Assembly (NCBI RefSeq): GCF_021602345.1
Contig: NZ_BQID01000020.1
Span: forward strand, 1 to 64,000
DNA: 64,000 nt
Reading direction: 5' to 3'
DNA from: Pseudomonas pharyngis
Lineage (GTDB): Bacteria; Pseudomonadota; Gammaproteobacteria; Pseudomonadales; Pseudomonadaceae
A program made the position numbers and the translations under genes. The notes under the pieces were generated by a model that did no database searches, had not been told where the DNA came from, and saw only the letters and a program-made list of their open reading frames with translations. This document shows positions 46,617-55,404 of this stretch, one piece after another (the stretch's first letter is position 1; every line of letters begins with the position of its first letter).

Positions 46617-48536
46617 TCATGAGGCGCTCCAACGCAGGGCAAACAGGGTCTGTCCCGGCAGTTCAAAGCGCACGCGGCCGTCCTGGCAGCGAAATGGTGC
46701 GTCGCGGCTGCGGTTGTCGGCGCCGAAGTAGCGCAGCGCGCCGTTGTTCAACGGGCATTTCGCGCCCGCGAGGTCGACATGCTGCAAACGCGTGCCCTTG
46801 TTCACGCCGAGCAGCCCGCGCTGATCGTCGCCGGCCATCGCCAGCACATCGACTTCGAACGCATCGTTCTCCAGCCACAGCACGTTGTGCAGCCAGTGCT
46901 GCTGAATGAACTGCTGGGCCAGGCCCACCGGTTTCAACTCGAAGCGGTCATCGCCCAGCACCCGCAACATGCCTTTGGGGTATTGCGGCTCATCGGCGGC
47001 CTGAAACCAGTTGAGCATGGTCAGCAAACCGTCCTGGGACGCGTTGATCACCACCGAGGCCCACCACAGCGAGGTGAAATGGGTTTCCTGATCGTAGGGG
47101 CTCAGGCTCGAGCCGCTGGACAGGTTGGTCTGGTCCAGCAACAAGGCCTTGCGTGGCTGACCCTTGGCATCGAGGCCAACCAGATCCGCCGCCCGGCGCA
47201 CGCTGTCGCGGTACACGCGGGTGGCGAGCAGGTCGCGAATCATCCATTCGTGCCAGGCCAGCGCATCGACCTGATCGGCGGATTCACCGAGCAGGCGCCG
47301 GGCCCAGTCGATGCCACGCTTGTTCGCCGCGTTATCGGCGAACGGTCCGTTGATCAGCCGTGAACTGGCCGGCATCGCGATGCGCACGCCGGCCCTGGCA
47401 TTGGCCGGATCGCTGCGCACCTGCCGGGCCATGCTGGTGAAGATCGAACGGTATTGCTCGTAGCTCGAATAATTCAGGTTGGGCTCGTCGGCGAACCCGA
47501 TGTAGTGCGTGCCTTTGCCGCCCAGCGCCCGGGTGCTGCCGAGCCAGGCGTCGAGGCCGTTGTTGCTTTGCACGTCGGCGCGCAGATCGGCCTGACGCTG
47601 ACTGCCGGCAAGCAAGGTGATGTCCTGACGGATGCCGAACCGGTCCTGATAGACCTGACGAAACGCATCTTCGAAGTGCGGATTTTTTGCCGTCACGTCG
47701 ACGAACGTGTAGTAACTGGCGGCCGTCGGTTTCAGTGCATCGAGCACCGGATGACTGGCGGGCGGCGGCATCACGTAGGGCAGGGCGATGCCCAGGTCCG
47801 GGGTGCGGCCGAGGACTTTGTCGTGCAGGATCAGGCGCGTCTGGCCGTCGTCTTCGCGCAGCGGTTTGAGCTGTTGCGGGGTCTGAGCGAACAGATTGGG
47901 CGTGCCGTCGAGCCAGAATGCCGCTTTGCCGCTGCCTTGCAGACGCAGGCGCCAGACCTGCTCGCGCTGACTGACGGGCAGCGCGAGCTGATCGAACTGC
48001 CAATAGGCGCGATAGGGTTTGAGCGACAGTGTCAGGGGCTGCCCGTCGCCGACCCGCTGCGCTTGCAGGGCGCTGACCCCGCCGTGAAACTTGCCCGCCA
48101 ATATCGCGTGCTCACCGGCGGCGACCTTGAAATACAGTTCATCGCCATTACGGGTTTCTGCACTGAAATGCACCTTGGCCGGGGCAAACAGCGCCACGGT
48201 GGTTTCGTCGTGTTCGACCCGGTAACTGCGGAAGCTGTAGCCGGGGATCTCCAGCTGATAACTCGCGGCGCCCGGCGCCAACGGCCAGCTCTGGCTGCCA
48301 CGGGTTTCACTGGCCTTGATGAAGCGCTCGCCCTGCAATTGGCCCCGGCCGTCGAGCAGGTAAATGTGCTCTTCGTTGGCCTCCGCCTGCCACGCCGGCG
48401 CCCAGCGCACGGTCACCGTGTCGGGGCGATCCGCTTGCAGGTACAGACTGCCGTCGCGAATGTCGCCCCAGCGCATAGACGCCGCGAAGGCGTCCAGCGA
48501 CAGGCCGAGGCCGAACAGCAGGGCCAGGCCTTTCAT
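46617..48536 (-). CDS. Exported glycoside-hydrolase-like protein
   Basis: 639 aa from ATG 48536, which overlaps the flippase stop (ATGA). A longer open frame upstream is in the flippase shadow. The signal peptide ends near AFA-ASM. An N-terminal beta domain (about 20-230) is followed by a probable (beta/alpha)8 region (about 240-530) with 'YIGFADEPNLNYSSYEQYRS', 'DALAWHEWMIRD' and 'LLLDQTNLSSGSS'. Acidic residues in 'ADEPNL' and 'WHEWM' are where a retaining glycosidase would carry its catalytic acids (compare ENEPN in GH39/PslG-like enzymes). It may trim or release the polymer in the periplasm. The family assignment is inferred. Confidence 0.6.
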   Translation of the reverse strand: MKGLALLFGLGLSLDAFAASMRWGDIRDGSLYLQADRPDTVTVRWAPAWQAEANEEHIYLLDGRGQLQGERFIKASETRGSQSWPLAPGAASYQLEIPGYSFRSYRVEHDETTVALFAPAKVHFSAETRNGDELYFKVAAGEHAILAGKFHGGVSALQAQRVGDGQPLTLSLKPYRAYWQFDQLALPVSQREQVWRLRLQGSGKAAFWLDGTPNLFAQTPQQLKPLREDDGQTRLILHDKVLGRTPDLGIALPYVMPPPASHPVLDALKPTAASYYTFVDVTAKNPHFEDAFRQVYQDRFGIRQDITLLAGSQRQADLRADVQSNNGLDAWLGSTRALGGKGTHYIGFADEPNLNYSSYEQYRSIFTSMARQVRSDPANARAGVRIAMPASSRLINGPFADNAANKRGIDWARRLLGESADQVDALAWHEWMIRDLLATRVYRDSVRRAADLVGLDAKGQPRKALLLDQTNLSSGSSLSPYDQETHFTSLWWASVVINASQDGLLTMLNWFQAADEPQYPKGMLRVLGDDRFELKPVGLAQQFIQQHWLHNVLWLENDAFEVDVLAMAGDDQRGLLGVNKGTRLQHVDLAGAKCPLNNGALRYFGADNRSRDAPFRCQDGRVRFELPGQTLFALRWSAS

Positions 48537-49840
48537 GCTGCCTTCCGACGCTGCAACATCAACCACATCGGCGTGAGGTCGCTGGGCAGAATGATCAGGG
48601 TTTGCCAGAACGCCACGCCGCTCAGCCGGCAGTACAACACCAGCATCGCCACGGTCACCGCCAGATAGGCAATCGACGAAGCCGCCGCCGCGCCGACGAT
48701 GCCGTAGGCCGGAATCAGCAGCAGGTTCAGCGCAAGGTTGAGCAGCGCGCCGAGCCCCATCATCAACGACACCGTGCCGGGACGGTTCTTGCCGATCAGG
48801 TCCAGGCGCAGGATGCTCGCGTAGCACAGGCCCAGCAGCCCCGGCAGCAAGGCCAGCAGCGCCGGATACGCCGGCTGGTAGGCGACGCCGAACAGGGTGA
48901 CGATCAGCCATTCGCCGATCACGGCCATGGTCAGGCAGGCGCCGAGCATCACCGTGGCGGTCAGGCGCAGGGCCAGCGGGGTGACCTTGTCCATGCCTTC
49001 GTCCTGTTGCAGCAGGCGTTTCATCAGCGGTGTGGTCACCGCTTCCGGGACGATCAGCAGCAACTCGGCGGCGGCGCTGGCCATCGCGTAATGCCCGAGG
49101 GCGGTACTGCCGAGCAGGGCGCCGATGAACAGGTAATCGGAACGCAGGATCACTTGCTGGAACAGCAGATCCGGGTGGCTGCGGGCACTGAAGCGCAGCA
49201 GTTCGTTCTGGCTGGCGCGATCCCATTGCAGTTGCAACGGCTGGGCGCGTTTGAGCCAGACCCAACCGGCCAGCACCACCAGACTGATTCCGGCCAGCCA
49301 ACTGATCAGCGCCGCTTCCAGGGCCGCTTCTTTCCACATCCAGAACAGCGCGAGAAACAGCAGCAGCGGCGCCAGGGATTCCACCAGTCGCAAGGCATTG
49401 AACGCGACCACACCGCCGGACGCATTGTGCAGGGTCAGCAGACCGCTTTTGAGCACGGTCAACGGCACCGCCAGCAGCAACAGCCACGCCAGCAGACCGA
49501 GTTGCAGGGTCACGTCCAGTTCACTGCCGAACTCGCGTACCAGCGCCACCACCAGCAAGGTCAACAGACCCGCGAGCAAGCAGCCGAACACCAACACCTG
49601 CGCGAGCAACACACCCATCGGCCGCTGCTTGGCGGCCTGATAACCGACCGCCGAATTCAACCCGCCGCTGGTGGCGGCGCTGATCAGATCGGGCAGGGTG
49701 CTGAGCAGGGCGAACAGGCCCCGTTCGCTGGGCCCGAGGATCCGCGCCAGCAGCACATTCCTCAGCAGGCGCAGGGCGATCATCGCCAGTTTGGTGCCCA
49801 TGCTCAGCGCCAAGTGTTTGAGGTAGTTGCCTCGGCTCAT
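48533..49840 (-). CDS. Polysaccharide flippase (Wzx/MVF type)
   Basis: 435 aa from ATG 49840. About 12-14 hydrophobic helices; the N-terminus 'KHLALSMGTKLAMIALRLL' and 'LLARILGPSERGLFALLSTL' is typical of the polysaccharide-synthase flippase family. It would move the lipid-linked repeat unit across the inner membrane. Stop and start codons overlap its neighbours by 4 bp on each side. Confidence 0.92.
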   Translation of the reverse strand: MSRGNYLKHLALSMGTKLAMIALRLLRNVLLARILGPSERGLFALLSTLPDLISAATSGGLNSAVGYQAAKQRPMGVLLAQVLVFGCLLAGLLTLLVVALVREFGSELDVTLQLGLLAWLLLLAVPLTVLKSGLLTLHNASGGVVAFNALRLVESLAPLLLFLALFWMWKEAALEAALISWLAGISLVVLAGWVWLKRAQPLQLQWDRASQNELLRFSARSHPDLLFQQVILRSDYLFIGALLGSTALGHYAMASAAAELLLIVPEAVTTPLMKRLLQQDEGMDKVTPLALRLTATVMLGACLTMAVIGEWLIVTLFGVAYQPAYPALLALLPGLLGLCYASILRLDLIGKNRPGTVSLMMGLGALLNLALNLLLIPAYGIVGAAAASSIAYLAVTVAMLVLYCRLSGVAFWQTLIILPSDLTPMWLMLQRRKAA

Positions 49841-50838
49841 GGCCGCGCTCCACGGTAGATCCGCCACGACAGCAGTTGCGGATTGCGCGCGGTGCGCTGA
49901 CTGACACCGAATCGCGGCAGGTTCAGCGGATCGCCCGTGCCGCGATAGAGGCCGCTGCCGGTGCCGAGGGCGAACGGGTAATCGTGATTGGCGATCTGTT
50001 CGCGCACCCGCTCGTCGTTGTCGCCGTTGGGGTAGCAATACACCGGCAGCGGCCGGTTGCAGCCATTGAGCAGGGCATCGCGGCTGCGGCTGATTTCTTC
50101 GCCCAGGCGCACATCGTCAAGGCCGGTGAGGATGGCGTGACTGGCGCCGTGGGGGCCGAAACGCACCAGCCCCGACGCTTCCATCGCCCGCACCTGATGC
50201 CAGTCCAGCGCTTGTGGCAACGACTCCTGCGGACACTCGTCGGTCAGGCGTTCGAGTCTCTTCGGATCGAGCGCCTTGAGGCTTTGCAGATAATGCAACA
50301 GGGTCAGACTGCGGCGATCCACATCAATGTCGTCCAGCAGCACTGGCAACGGCTGGCCGGCGGCACGCAGGCATTCGATCAGGTGCGTGCGGGCTTTTTC
50401 ACCATGACTGCCCCACAGGGTTTCGCCGATGCTTTCCCACCAGAAGCGCTGACGGCTGCCGATGAAATCGGTGGAGAGAAAAATGCTCGCCGGCACCTGA
50501 TGTTTCTGCAGCAGCGGGAAGGCGTTGGCGGCGTTGTCGCGCCAGCCGTCGTCGAAGGTCAATGCCACTTGCGGACGCTCGGTGCGCAAGGCATTGGGTT
50601 GCAGGATCTCCATCAGCGGCACGCAATCGAAATGCTTGCGCAGCCACACCAGCAAGTGTTCGAAGGCCTTGGGCCCGACGCACAGTTCGTTGCGGTGCGG
50701 CAGGTCGGCGGCGCGGTCGTTGGACAGCACCCGGTGGAGCATCAGGATCACGCCGGCGCCGTGCAGCTGGTTGCGCCCCACGGACGAGTTGAGATAGAGC
50801 CAGCCGCTGGTGCGTTTAATCAGTTGCTTGATCGCCAT
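49837..50838 (-). CDS. Polysaccharide deacetylase (NodB domain)
   Basis: 333 aa from ATG 50838 (AGAGGGA upstream). NodB motifs: 'VALTFDDGWRDNAANAFPLL' (TFDD motif with the catalytic Asp and metal Asp) and 'FGPHGASHAILTGL' (HxxSH-like metal site), then 'YCYPNGDND'. No signal peptide is clear; it starts with a basic/amphipathic stretch. It would de-N-acetylate or edit the sugar chain. This is the second deacetylase type in the operon beside the YdjC-like protein. Confidence 0.87.
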   Translation of the reverse strand: MAIKQLIKRTSGWLYLNSSVGRNQLHGAGVILMLHRVLSNDRAADLPHRNELCVGPKAFEHLLVWLRKHFDCVPLMEILQPNALRTERPQVALTFDDGWRDNAANAFPLLQKHQVPASIFLSTDFIGSRQRFWWESIGETLWGSHGEKARTHLIECLRAAGQPLPVLLDDIDVDRRSLTLLHYLQSLKALDPKRLERLTDECPQESLPQALDWHQVRAMEASGLVRFGPHGASHAILTGLDDVRLGEEISRSRDALLNGCNRPLPVYCYPNGDNDERVREQIANHDYPFALGTGSGLYRGTGDPLNLPRFGVSQRTARNPQLLSWRIYRGARP

Positions 50839-50851
50839 GGCTCGATCCCTC

Positions 50852-51988
50852 TCAACGGTTTTGGTCAGGGTTCCACTGGGCATAACGCTGGCCGCGAAGG
50901 AACTGCCACAGGCCGATGCTCATGCCCGCCAGTGTCACCAGCAGGAATGCCGCAAGGCGGAACGGCTTGGGCAAGCGGTGTTGCGAATCCAGCAGGCCGG
51001 CAATCGCGATGGCGTAGCCGACCAGTTGCGCGATCAGGCAGAGGCGATAGAAACCGTGCTCTTGCCACAGCCAGAAATTGCTCAGCAGCAGCGGCAGCAA
51101 CAGGATCGGCGCCAGGCGCCGGATCAACTTGTGGCTGATCAACGCAATCGAATACAGCCCATGCTTGAACGGATTGAGCAGCTCGCTGCGTTGCGCCAGG
51201 CTTTGCAGGCCGCCGACGGTGACCCGCTGGCGCCGGCGGAATTGCTTGTCGGCTTCGTCCACGCCGTGGTCGATCACTTGCGCTTCGGGCACGTAGACGA
51301 TGCGTTTGAATTTCACTGGCGCACAGGTGCTGATGAAGAAGTCGTCGTTGACCTCGGCCGGCACGTTCTCGAACAGTTCCCGGCGCAAGGCCAGCAGCGC
51401 GCCGTCGGCGGAGACCATGCAGCCGGTACGGTTCTCGACCCGGCGCAACCAGCCCTCGTAGTGCCGATAAAGGCTGTCGCCAATGCTCAGTCCGCCACCG
51501 GTGACCGGAATCACCATGTGCCCGGCGCAGGCGCCGACCTGCGGATCGCTCAGGGGCGCCAGCAGGTAGCCGAGGGTTTCCCGCGACCATTGGTTGTCAG
51601 CGTCGGTAAACACCAGAATGTCGCCCGTAGCCAGCGCCGCACCGGCATTCAGCGTGGCGGCCTTGCCCTGGCGGGGCAGATCGAGCACGGTGATTCGCGG
51701 GTCGACGACCTTGTGTGCACAAGCCACGGTGTCGTCAGTGGAACCGTCGCTGGCCAGAATGATTTGCAGGGTCGCCGGCTGATAATCCTGGGACAGCAGC
51801 GAGCGCAGCTTGTGTTCGATGTGCCGCGCTTCGTTGTGGGCGGCGATCACGATGCTGACGTTCAGCGGCGGAGCCGGGCTGTGGCGCCACGCCGGAAACA
51901 GCGGCGCGAGCAGCGTCAGCAGCAGCGGGTAGCCGACATAGGCGTAGGCCGGCAGCAGCAGGCACATCCAGAAAATGAATTCAGCCAC
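50852..51988 (-). CDS. Membrane glycosyltransferase, family 2
   Basis: 378 aa. One N-terminal membrane helix, then a GT2 domain (about 43-270) with 'VSIVIAAHNEARHIEHKLRS', 'ILASDGSTDDT', 'VFTDADN' (DxD) and 'QFRRRQRVTVGGLQSL' (QxxRW-like region). About three C-terminal helices follow. It is of processive BcsA/NodC-like layout, but the QxxRW motif is not perfect. Probably it adds a sugar of the repeat unit. It overlaps the next-upstream gene by 8 bp. Confidence 0.88.
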   Translation of the reverse strand: MAEFIFWMCLLLPAYAYVGYPLLLTLLAPLFPAWRHSPAPPLNVSIVIAAHNEARHIEHKLRSLLSQDYQPATLQIILASDGSTDDTVACAHKVVDPRITVLDLPRQGKAATLNAGAALATGDILVFTDADNQWSRETLGYLLAPLSDPQVGACAGHMVIPVTGGGLSIGDSLYRHYEGWLRRVENRTGCMVSADGALLALRRELFENVPAEVNDDFFISTCAPVKFKRIVYVPEAQVIDHGVDEADKQFRRRQRVTVGGLQSLAQRSELLNPFKHGLYSIALISHKLIRRLAPILLLPLLLSNFWLWQEHGFYRLCLIAQLVGYAIAIAGLLDSQHRLPKPFRLAAFLLVTLAGMSIGLWQFLRGQRYAQWNPDQNR

Positions 51989-52949
51989 GGGCAGGCCTCC
52001 TGGCGTTCCAATGACACAGACTGAGAATGAACGCGGCGCCCGCCAGGTGCAGGCGCAGCCAGTGCAGGCCCCACAGTTGCAGGGTCAGGCAGACGTTGTG
52101 GTGCTTGGCGCTCTGGCGCACGCTGAGCACCAGCCCCGGCACCAGCGTCAGCATCACCATGATCGCGGCGTGATGGGGAAAACCGTCGAGCAGCGCGGAG
52201 ATCGCCAGGAAATCGAGAATCCAGACCAGGATCGACAGCATCGGAAACCGCAACAGGCGCAGGCTGAAACCATGGCTGCGCAGCAGTTGCAGGTGACTGC
52301 CCTGGCGCCACAGTTCCTTGCCCATCCACTCGCGCCAGTTCATTTCGTAACCCCAGTGCAGCGCGACGTTTTCATTGATCGACAGCAGTCGGGCGCCGTG
52401 CTCGCGCAGGCGCAGGGTGAATTCCTTGTCTTCGCCGGTGCGCAGGGTTTCGTTGAAACCGCCGACCTTGTCGAACCAGCGCCGGCGCATCAACAGGTTG
52501 GCGCTGGGCAGCCAGTCGACGACATGGCTGGTATGGGTGGTCGGGCGCAAGGTCCGGCGCTGCCAGGCGGTGGCGTACCACGGCGCGGCGGCGGGGGTGT
52601 GCAGGTCGAGACCGAAGACATCGGCCTGGCCACTGGCTTCGATGTCGAACAATGGGCGTAGCCAGTCTTCCGGCATTTCGATGTCGGCATCGATGAACGC
52701 CAGCCATTCCCCGGTGGCGATGGCGGTCCCACGATTGCGCAACGCGCCGATCAGCAGGCCTGGCATCACCAGTACGTGGGCGCCGAACTGCCGGGCGATC
52801 TGCGGCCCTTCGTCGCTCGAACCATTGTCGACGACGATCAGTTCACACTCGACATCCGCCGCGTGCGCCGCTTTTTGCGCGGCCAGCAAGGTGCGGCCAA
52901 TGTGCCGGGCCTCGTTGTACATCGGAATGACGATACTGATCCGGCTCAT
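51981..52949 (-). CDS. Glycosyltransferase, family 2
   Basis: 322 aa from ATG 52949 (GGAGAGGAGGA upstream). A GT2 fold with 'ISIVIPMYNEARHIGRTLLA', 'VVDNGSSDEGPQIARQ' and 'WLAFIDADIEMPEDWL' (DxD), then 'SANLLMRRRWFDKVGGF' and the acceptor-side 'GEDKEFTLRLREHG'. Two or three hydrophobic segments at the C-terminus suggest membrane association. It transfers one sugar of the repeat unit; donor unknown. Confidence 0.88.
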   Translation of the reverse strand: MSRISIVIPMYNEARHIGRTLLAAQKAAHAADVECELIVVDNGSSDEGPQIARQFGAHVLVMPGLLIGALRNRGTAIATGEWLAFIDADIEMPEDWLRPLFDIEASGQADVFGLDLHTPAAAPWYATAWQRRTLRPTTHTSHVVDWLPSANLLMRRRWFDKVGGFNETLRTGEDKEFTLRLREHGARLLSINENVALHWGYEMNWREWMGKELWRQGSHLQLLRSHGFSLRLLRFPMLSILVWILDFLAISALLDGFPHHAAIMVMLTLVPGLVLSVRQSAKHHNVCLTLQLWGLHWLRLHLAGAAFILSLCHWNARRPARG

Positions 52950-54316
52950 GTCCTCCTCTCCGTCAGCGGTGCCTGCTCGGCTTTGAGGCGCAAGACGCTG
53001 GTCATGGCGAGCATGATCCACACGTATTTCTGATTCGGCGCGCTGAGGAACATCAGGAACAGCGTCAGCGACAGAAAACTCACCCCCAGATGGGTCATCA
53101 GATCCGCCTGTTGCCAGTCACGCCGCAACATCCACGCGTTGCGCGCCCGCATCAGGTTGTACAGACCCAGCGCGAGCATGCCGACGAACATCAGGCCGGC
53201 AGGAACCCCCAGCTCACTGAAGATTTCCAGGTAGGTGTTATGCGCCCGGCGATACAGGTCGCCGATCTTGCGGTTGGCGGAAAACGCCTTGGCGTAGCCG
53301 GTGGTGGCGTAGTGCAGCGGAAAGGTGCCGGGGCCGGAACCGAGCAGCGGGTTCTCGCGGATCATCTGGCCACCGACCACGATGTACGAGGCACGGCGAC
53401 CGAGGGATTCGTCGTTGTGGCCCTTGGCGCCGGCGCTCAACACGCTGAGGGACTGGATGCGCGCGATGTAACCGGCGGGCATCGCGTAGATCGCCAGCGG
53501 AATCACGATCGCCGCGCCGAGCATGGCAAACCCCAGATGACGCGGGCGAATCCGCGCCAGTTGCGCGCGGTAGTGCCAGCAACCGATCACCAGACTCAAG
53601 GCCAGCACCACCAGCCCGGAGCGCGATTCGGTCTTGGTCATGCCGCCGAGCAACAGCAGGCAGCATCCGCCCCAGAACAGGCGATGCAACAGGTTCGGGC
53701 TGCGGATGACAAGCAATAGCCCCAGCGGAATGGCGAAGGCGATGAGCAGGGCGAAAGCGTTGGGGTCTTCGAGCAGGCCGGCGGCGCGGCCCTGATCCTG
53801 GAATTTGCTGGAGAACATGGCCATGGCGCAGGTCGTGCTGACGGCCAGGGTCACCAGCCGGGCGAACAGGTCGAGGTTCAGCTCGCGGCCGATCAGCAGG
53901 GTGATGACAAACAGAATCAGGCCGACGCTGATTTCCCGCAGATGACCGAGCGACATGCCCATGTCATCGGTGTTGAGCAGGCTCAGAAAGTACAGAACCA
54001 TGAAGGCGATCAGGAAGCGCCAGATATTGCTGCGCAGACGATCCGAGGGAATCTGGTGCATCGCCAGTTGCAGCATCAGGATCACCGCCAGCGAAGCGCC
54101 GATCAGCTTGCTGCCCGACAGTGAACTGTCCTTGAAGAAACCCTCGAACGGCACCAAGGCGGCGATACCGAGCAGGCCCCAGGTCGGTTTGCGGTACAGC
54201 ACTGCGAATCCGACCAGGCCGATGACTGCGCCTGGCGCCAGATAGGGCCAGGGACTGGCCAGCAGAGCGATGCAGGCCAGCCCCAGCAGACTGACGATCG
54301 AGAGCGGGAAAATCAT
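52946..54316 (-). CDS. O-antigen ligase/polymerase-family membrane protein
   Basis: 456 aa from the ATG at 54316, overlapping the GT4 stop. About 11-12 transmembrane segments are visible. The Wzy_C region contains 'ENPLLGSGPGTFPLHY' and 'RRAHNTYLEIFSELGVPAGL', the conserved H-N-x-Y-L motif of WaaL/Wzy proteins. In a Wzx/Wzy exopolysaccharide locus it is most likely the polymerase that joins repeat units at the periplasmic face. The longer frame reaching 54784 runs antiparallel inside the GT4 gene and is not used. Confidence 0.88.
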   Translation of the reverse strand: MIFPLSIVSLLGLACIALLASPWPYLAPGAVIGLVGFAVLYRKPTWGLLGIAALVPFEGFFKDSSLSGSKLIGASLAVILMLQLAMHQIPSDRLRSNIWRFLIAFMVLYFLSLLNTDDMGMSLGHLREISVGLILFVITLLIGRELNLDLFARLVTLAVSTTCAMAMFSSKFQDQGRAAGLLEDPNAFALLIAFAIPLGLLLVIRSPNLLHRLFWGGCCLLLLGGMTKTESRSGLVVLALSLVIGCWHYRAQLARIRPRHLGFAMLGAAIVIPLAIYAMPAGYIARIQSLSVLSAGAKGHNDESLGRRASYIVVGGQMIRENPLLGSGPGTFPLHYATTGYAKAFSANRKIGDLYRRAHNTYLEIFSELGVPAGLMFVGMLALGLYNLMRARNAWMLRRDWQQADLMTHLGVSFLSLTLFLMFLSAPNQKYVWIMLAMTSVLRLKAEQAPLTERRT

Positions 54317-55404
54317 GCGCGTGCCTCCCGTGCCGTGCGGATGTACAGCTGCGACCAGCGTTCGGCCAGGGCCTTGAGGTCGTAGCGGTCCTGTTGCGTG
54401 CGTTTTGCGTTGTCGCGCAGTTGCCGCGCCAAGCCAGGCTCGGACAGCAAGGTGTCGAGCTGGCGGGCGAGGGCGGCGCTGTCGGTGGGGGCCGCAAGCA
54501 AACCGTTGTGGCGATGCTCCAGCACGTCGGGAATCCCGCCGACGCCGAACGCCACCACCGGCACCCCGGCCTGCATCGCTTCCAGCAGAATCATCGGCGT
54601 ACCTTCGGTGCGCGAGCTGATCACCAGCGCATCGAGTTGTTGCCACCAGGGGCGCATGTCGGTCTGGTAACCCGGCAGGCGGATGCGCTGCTGCAATCCG
54701 GCGGCGTCGATCCTTGCCTGCAAGTCTTCGCGTTCCGGGCCGTCGCCGAGCATCACCGCGTCGAGTTGCGGGTGCTGGTGACATAGCGGGATCAGCGCGT
54801 CGAGAAACAGATCCGGGCCTTTCTCACTGCTCAAACGCCCGACGTAACCGGCGAGCCAGCGTGGTCCTGGGGCATCGCAAGGCAGGGCGGCCGCTGCCGG
54901 CAATCCGTTGGGGATCACCTGCAATTTTTCCGCGCGTACGCTGGCCTGACGGTGCAACACCGCGATGCTTTCGGCGACACACACCACCCGATCCACCGAC
55001 GCCGTGCGGCACAGTTGCAGGCTCAGCCAGGTGTAGAACTTCTGCTTGCGGCTGCGCGGGGTGAAGCCGTGTTGGGTGATGACCAGCGGCAGGCGCAACA
55101 GCGTGGCTCCGACCCAACCGAACAACAGCCCTTTGAAATTGTGAGTGTTGATCAACGGACGTTCACTGCGCCGCTGACGCAAGTGCCGCAGCAGGGCACC
55201 CAGCCCCGCGCAGCCTTGCGCATCAACGCCAGCCTCGCGAAAGCGCGCGATCAGTTCCGGCGGCGCATCGAGGAACAGCACTTGGTGCTGCCCCGGCGTC
55301 GCCAGGCAATGATCGAGCAACATCCGCTCGGCACCATAGAACCCGCCGCTGCTGAGCAAATGCATGATCGGCAGCGCGGCGTTCGGGGTGGAGGACGTGT
55401 TCAA
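54313..55404 (-). CDS. Glycosyltransferase, family 4
   Basis: 363 aa, GT-B fold. The N-terminal Gly-rich loop 'HLLSSGGFYGAERMLLDHCL', the C-domain start 'GYVGRLSSEKGPDLFLDAL' and the donor-binding 'SRTEGTPMILLEAMQAGVPV' with Glu-x7-Glu-like spacing are clear. It is a retaining glycosyltransferase acting in the cytoplasm on the lipid-linked sugar. Stops and starts overlap with both neighbours. Confidence 0.9.
   Translation of the reverse strand: MNTSSTPNAALPIMHLLSSGGFYGAERMLLDHCLATPGQHQVLFLDAPPELIARFREAGVDAQGCAGLGALLRHLRQRRSERPLINTHNFKGLLFGWVGATLLRLPLVITQHGFTPRSRKQKFYTWLSLQLCRTASVDRVVCVAESIAVLHRQASVRAEKLQVIPNGLPAAAALPCDAPGPRWLAGYVGRLSSEKGPDLFLDALIPLCHQHPQLDAVMLGDGPEREDLQARIDAAGLQQRIRLPGYQTDMRPWWQQLDALVISSRTEGTPMILLEAMQAGVPVVAFGVGGIPDVLEHRHNGLLAAPTDSAALARQLDTLLSEPGLARQLRDNAKRTQQDRYDLKALAERWSQLYIRTAREARA

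Noticed and set aside
52946-54784. 612-codon start for the O-antigen ligase gene
   Set aside because: The upstream 156 codons overlap the GT4 gene in another frame and contain no membrane or start signals; ATG at 54316 overlaps the GT4 stop in the usual ATGA fashion.
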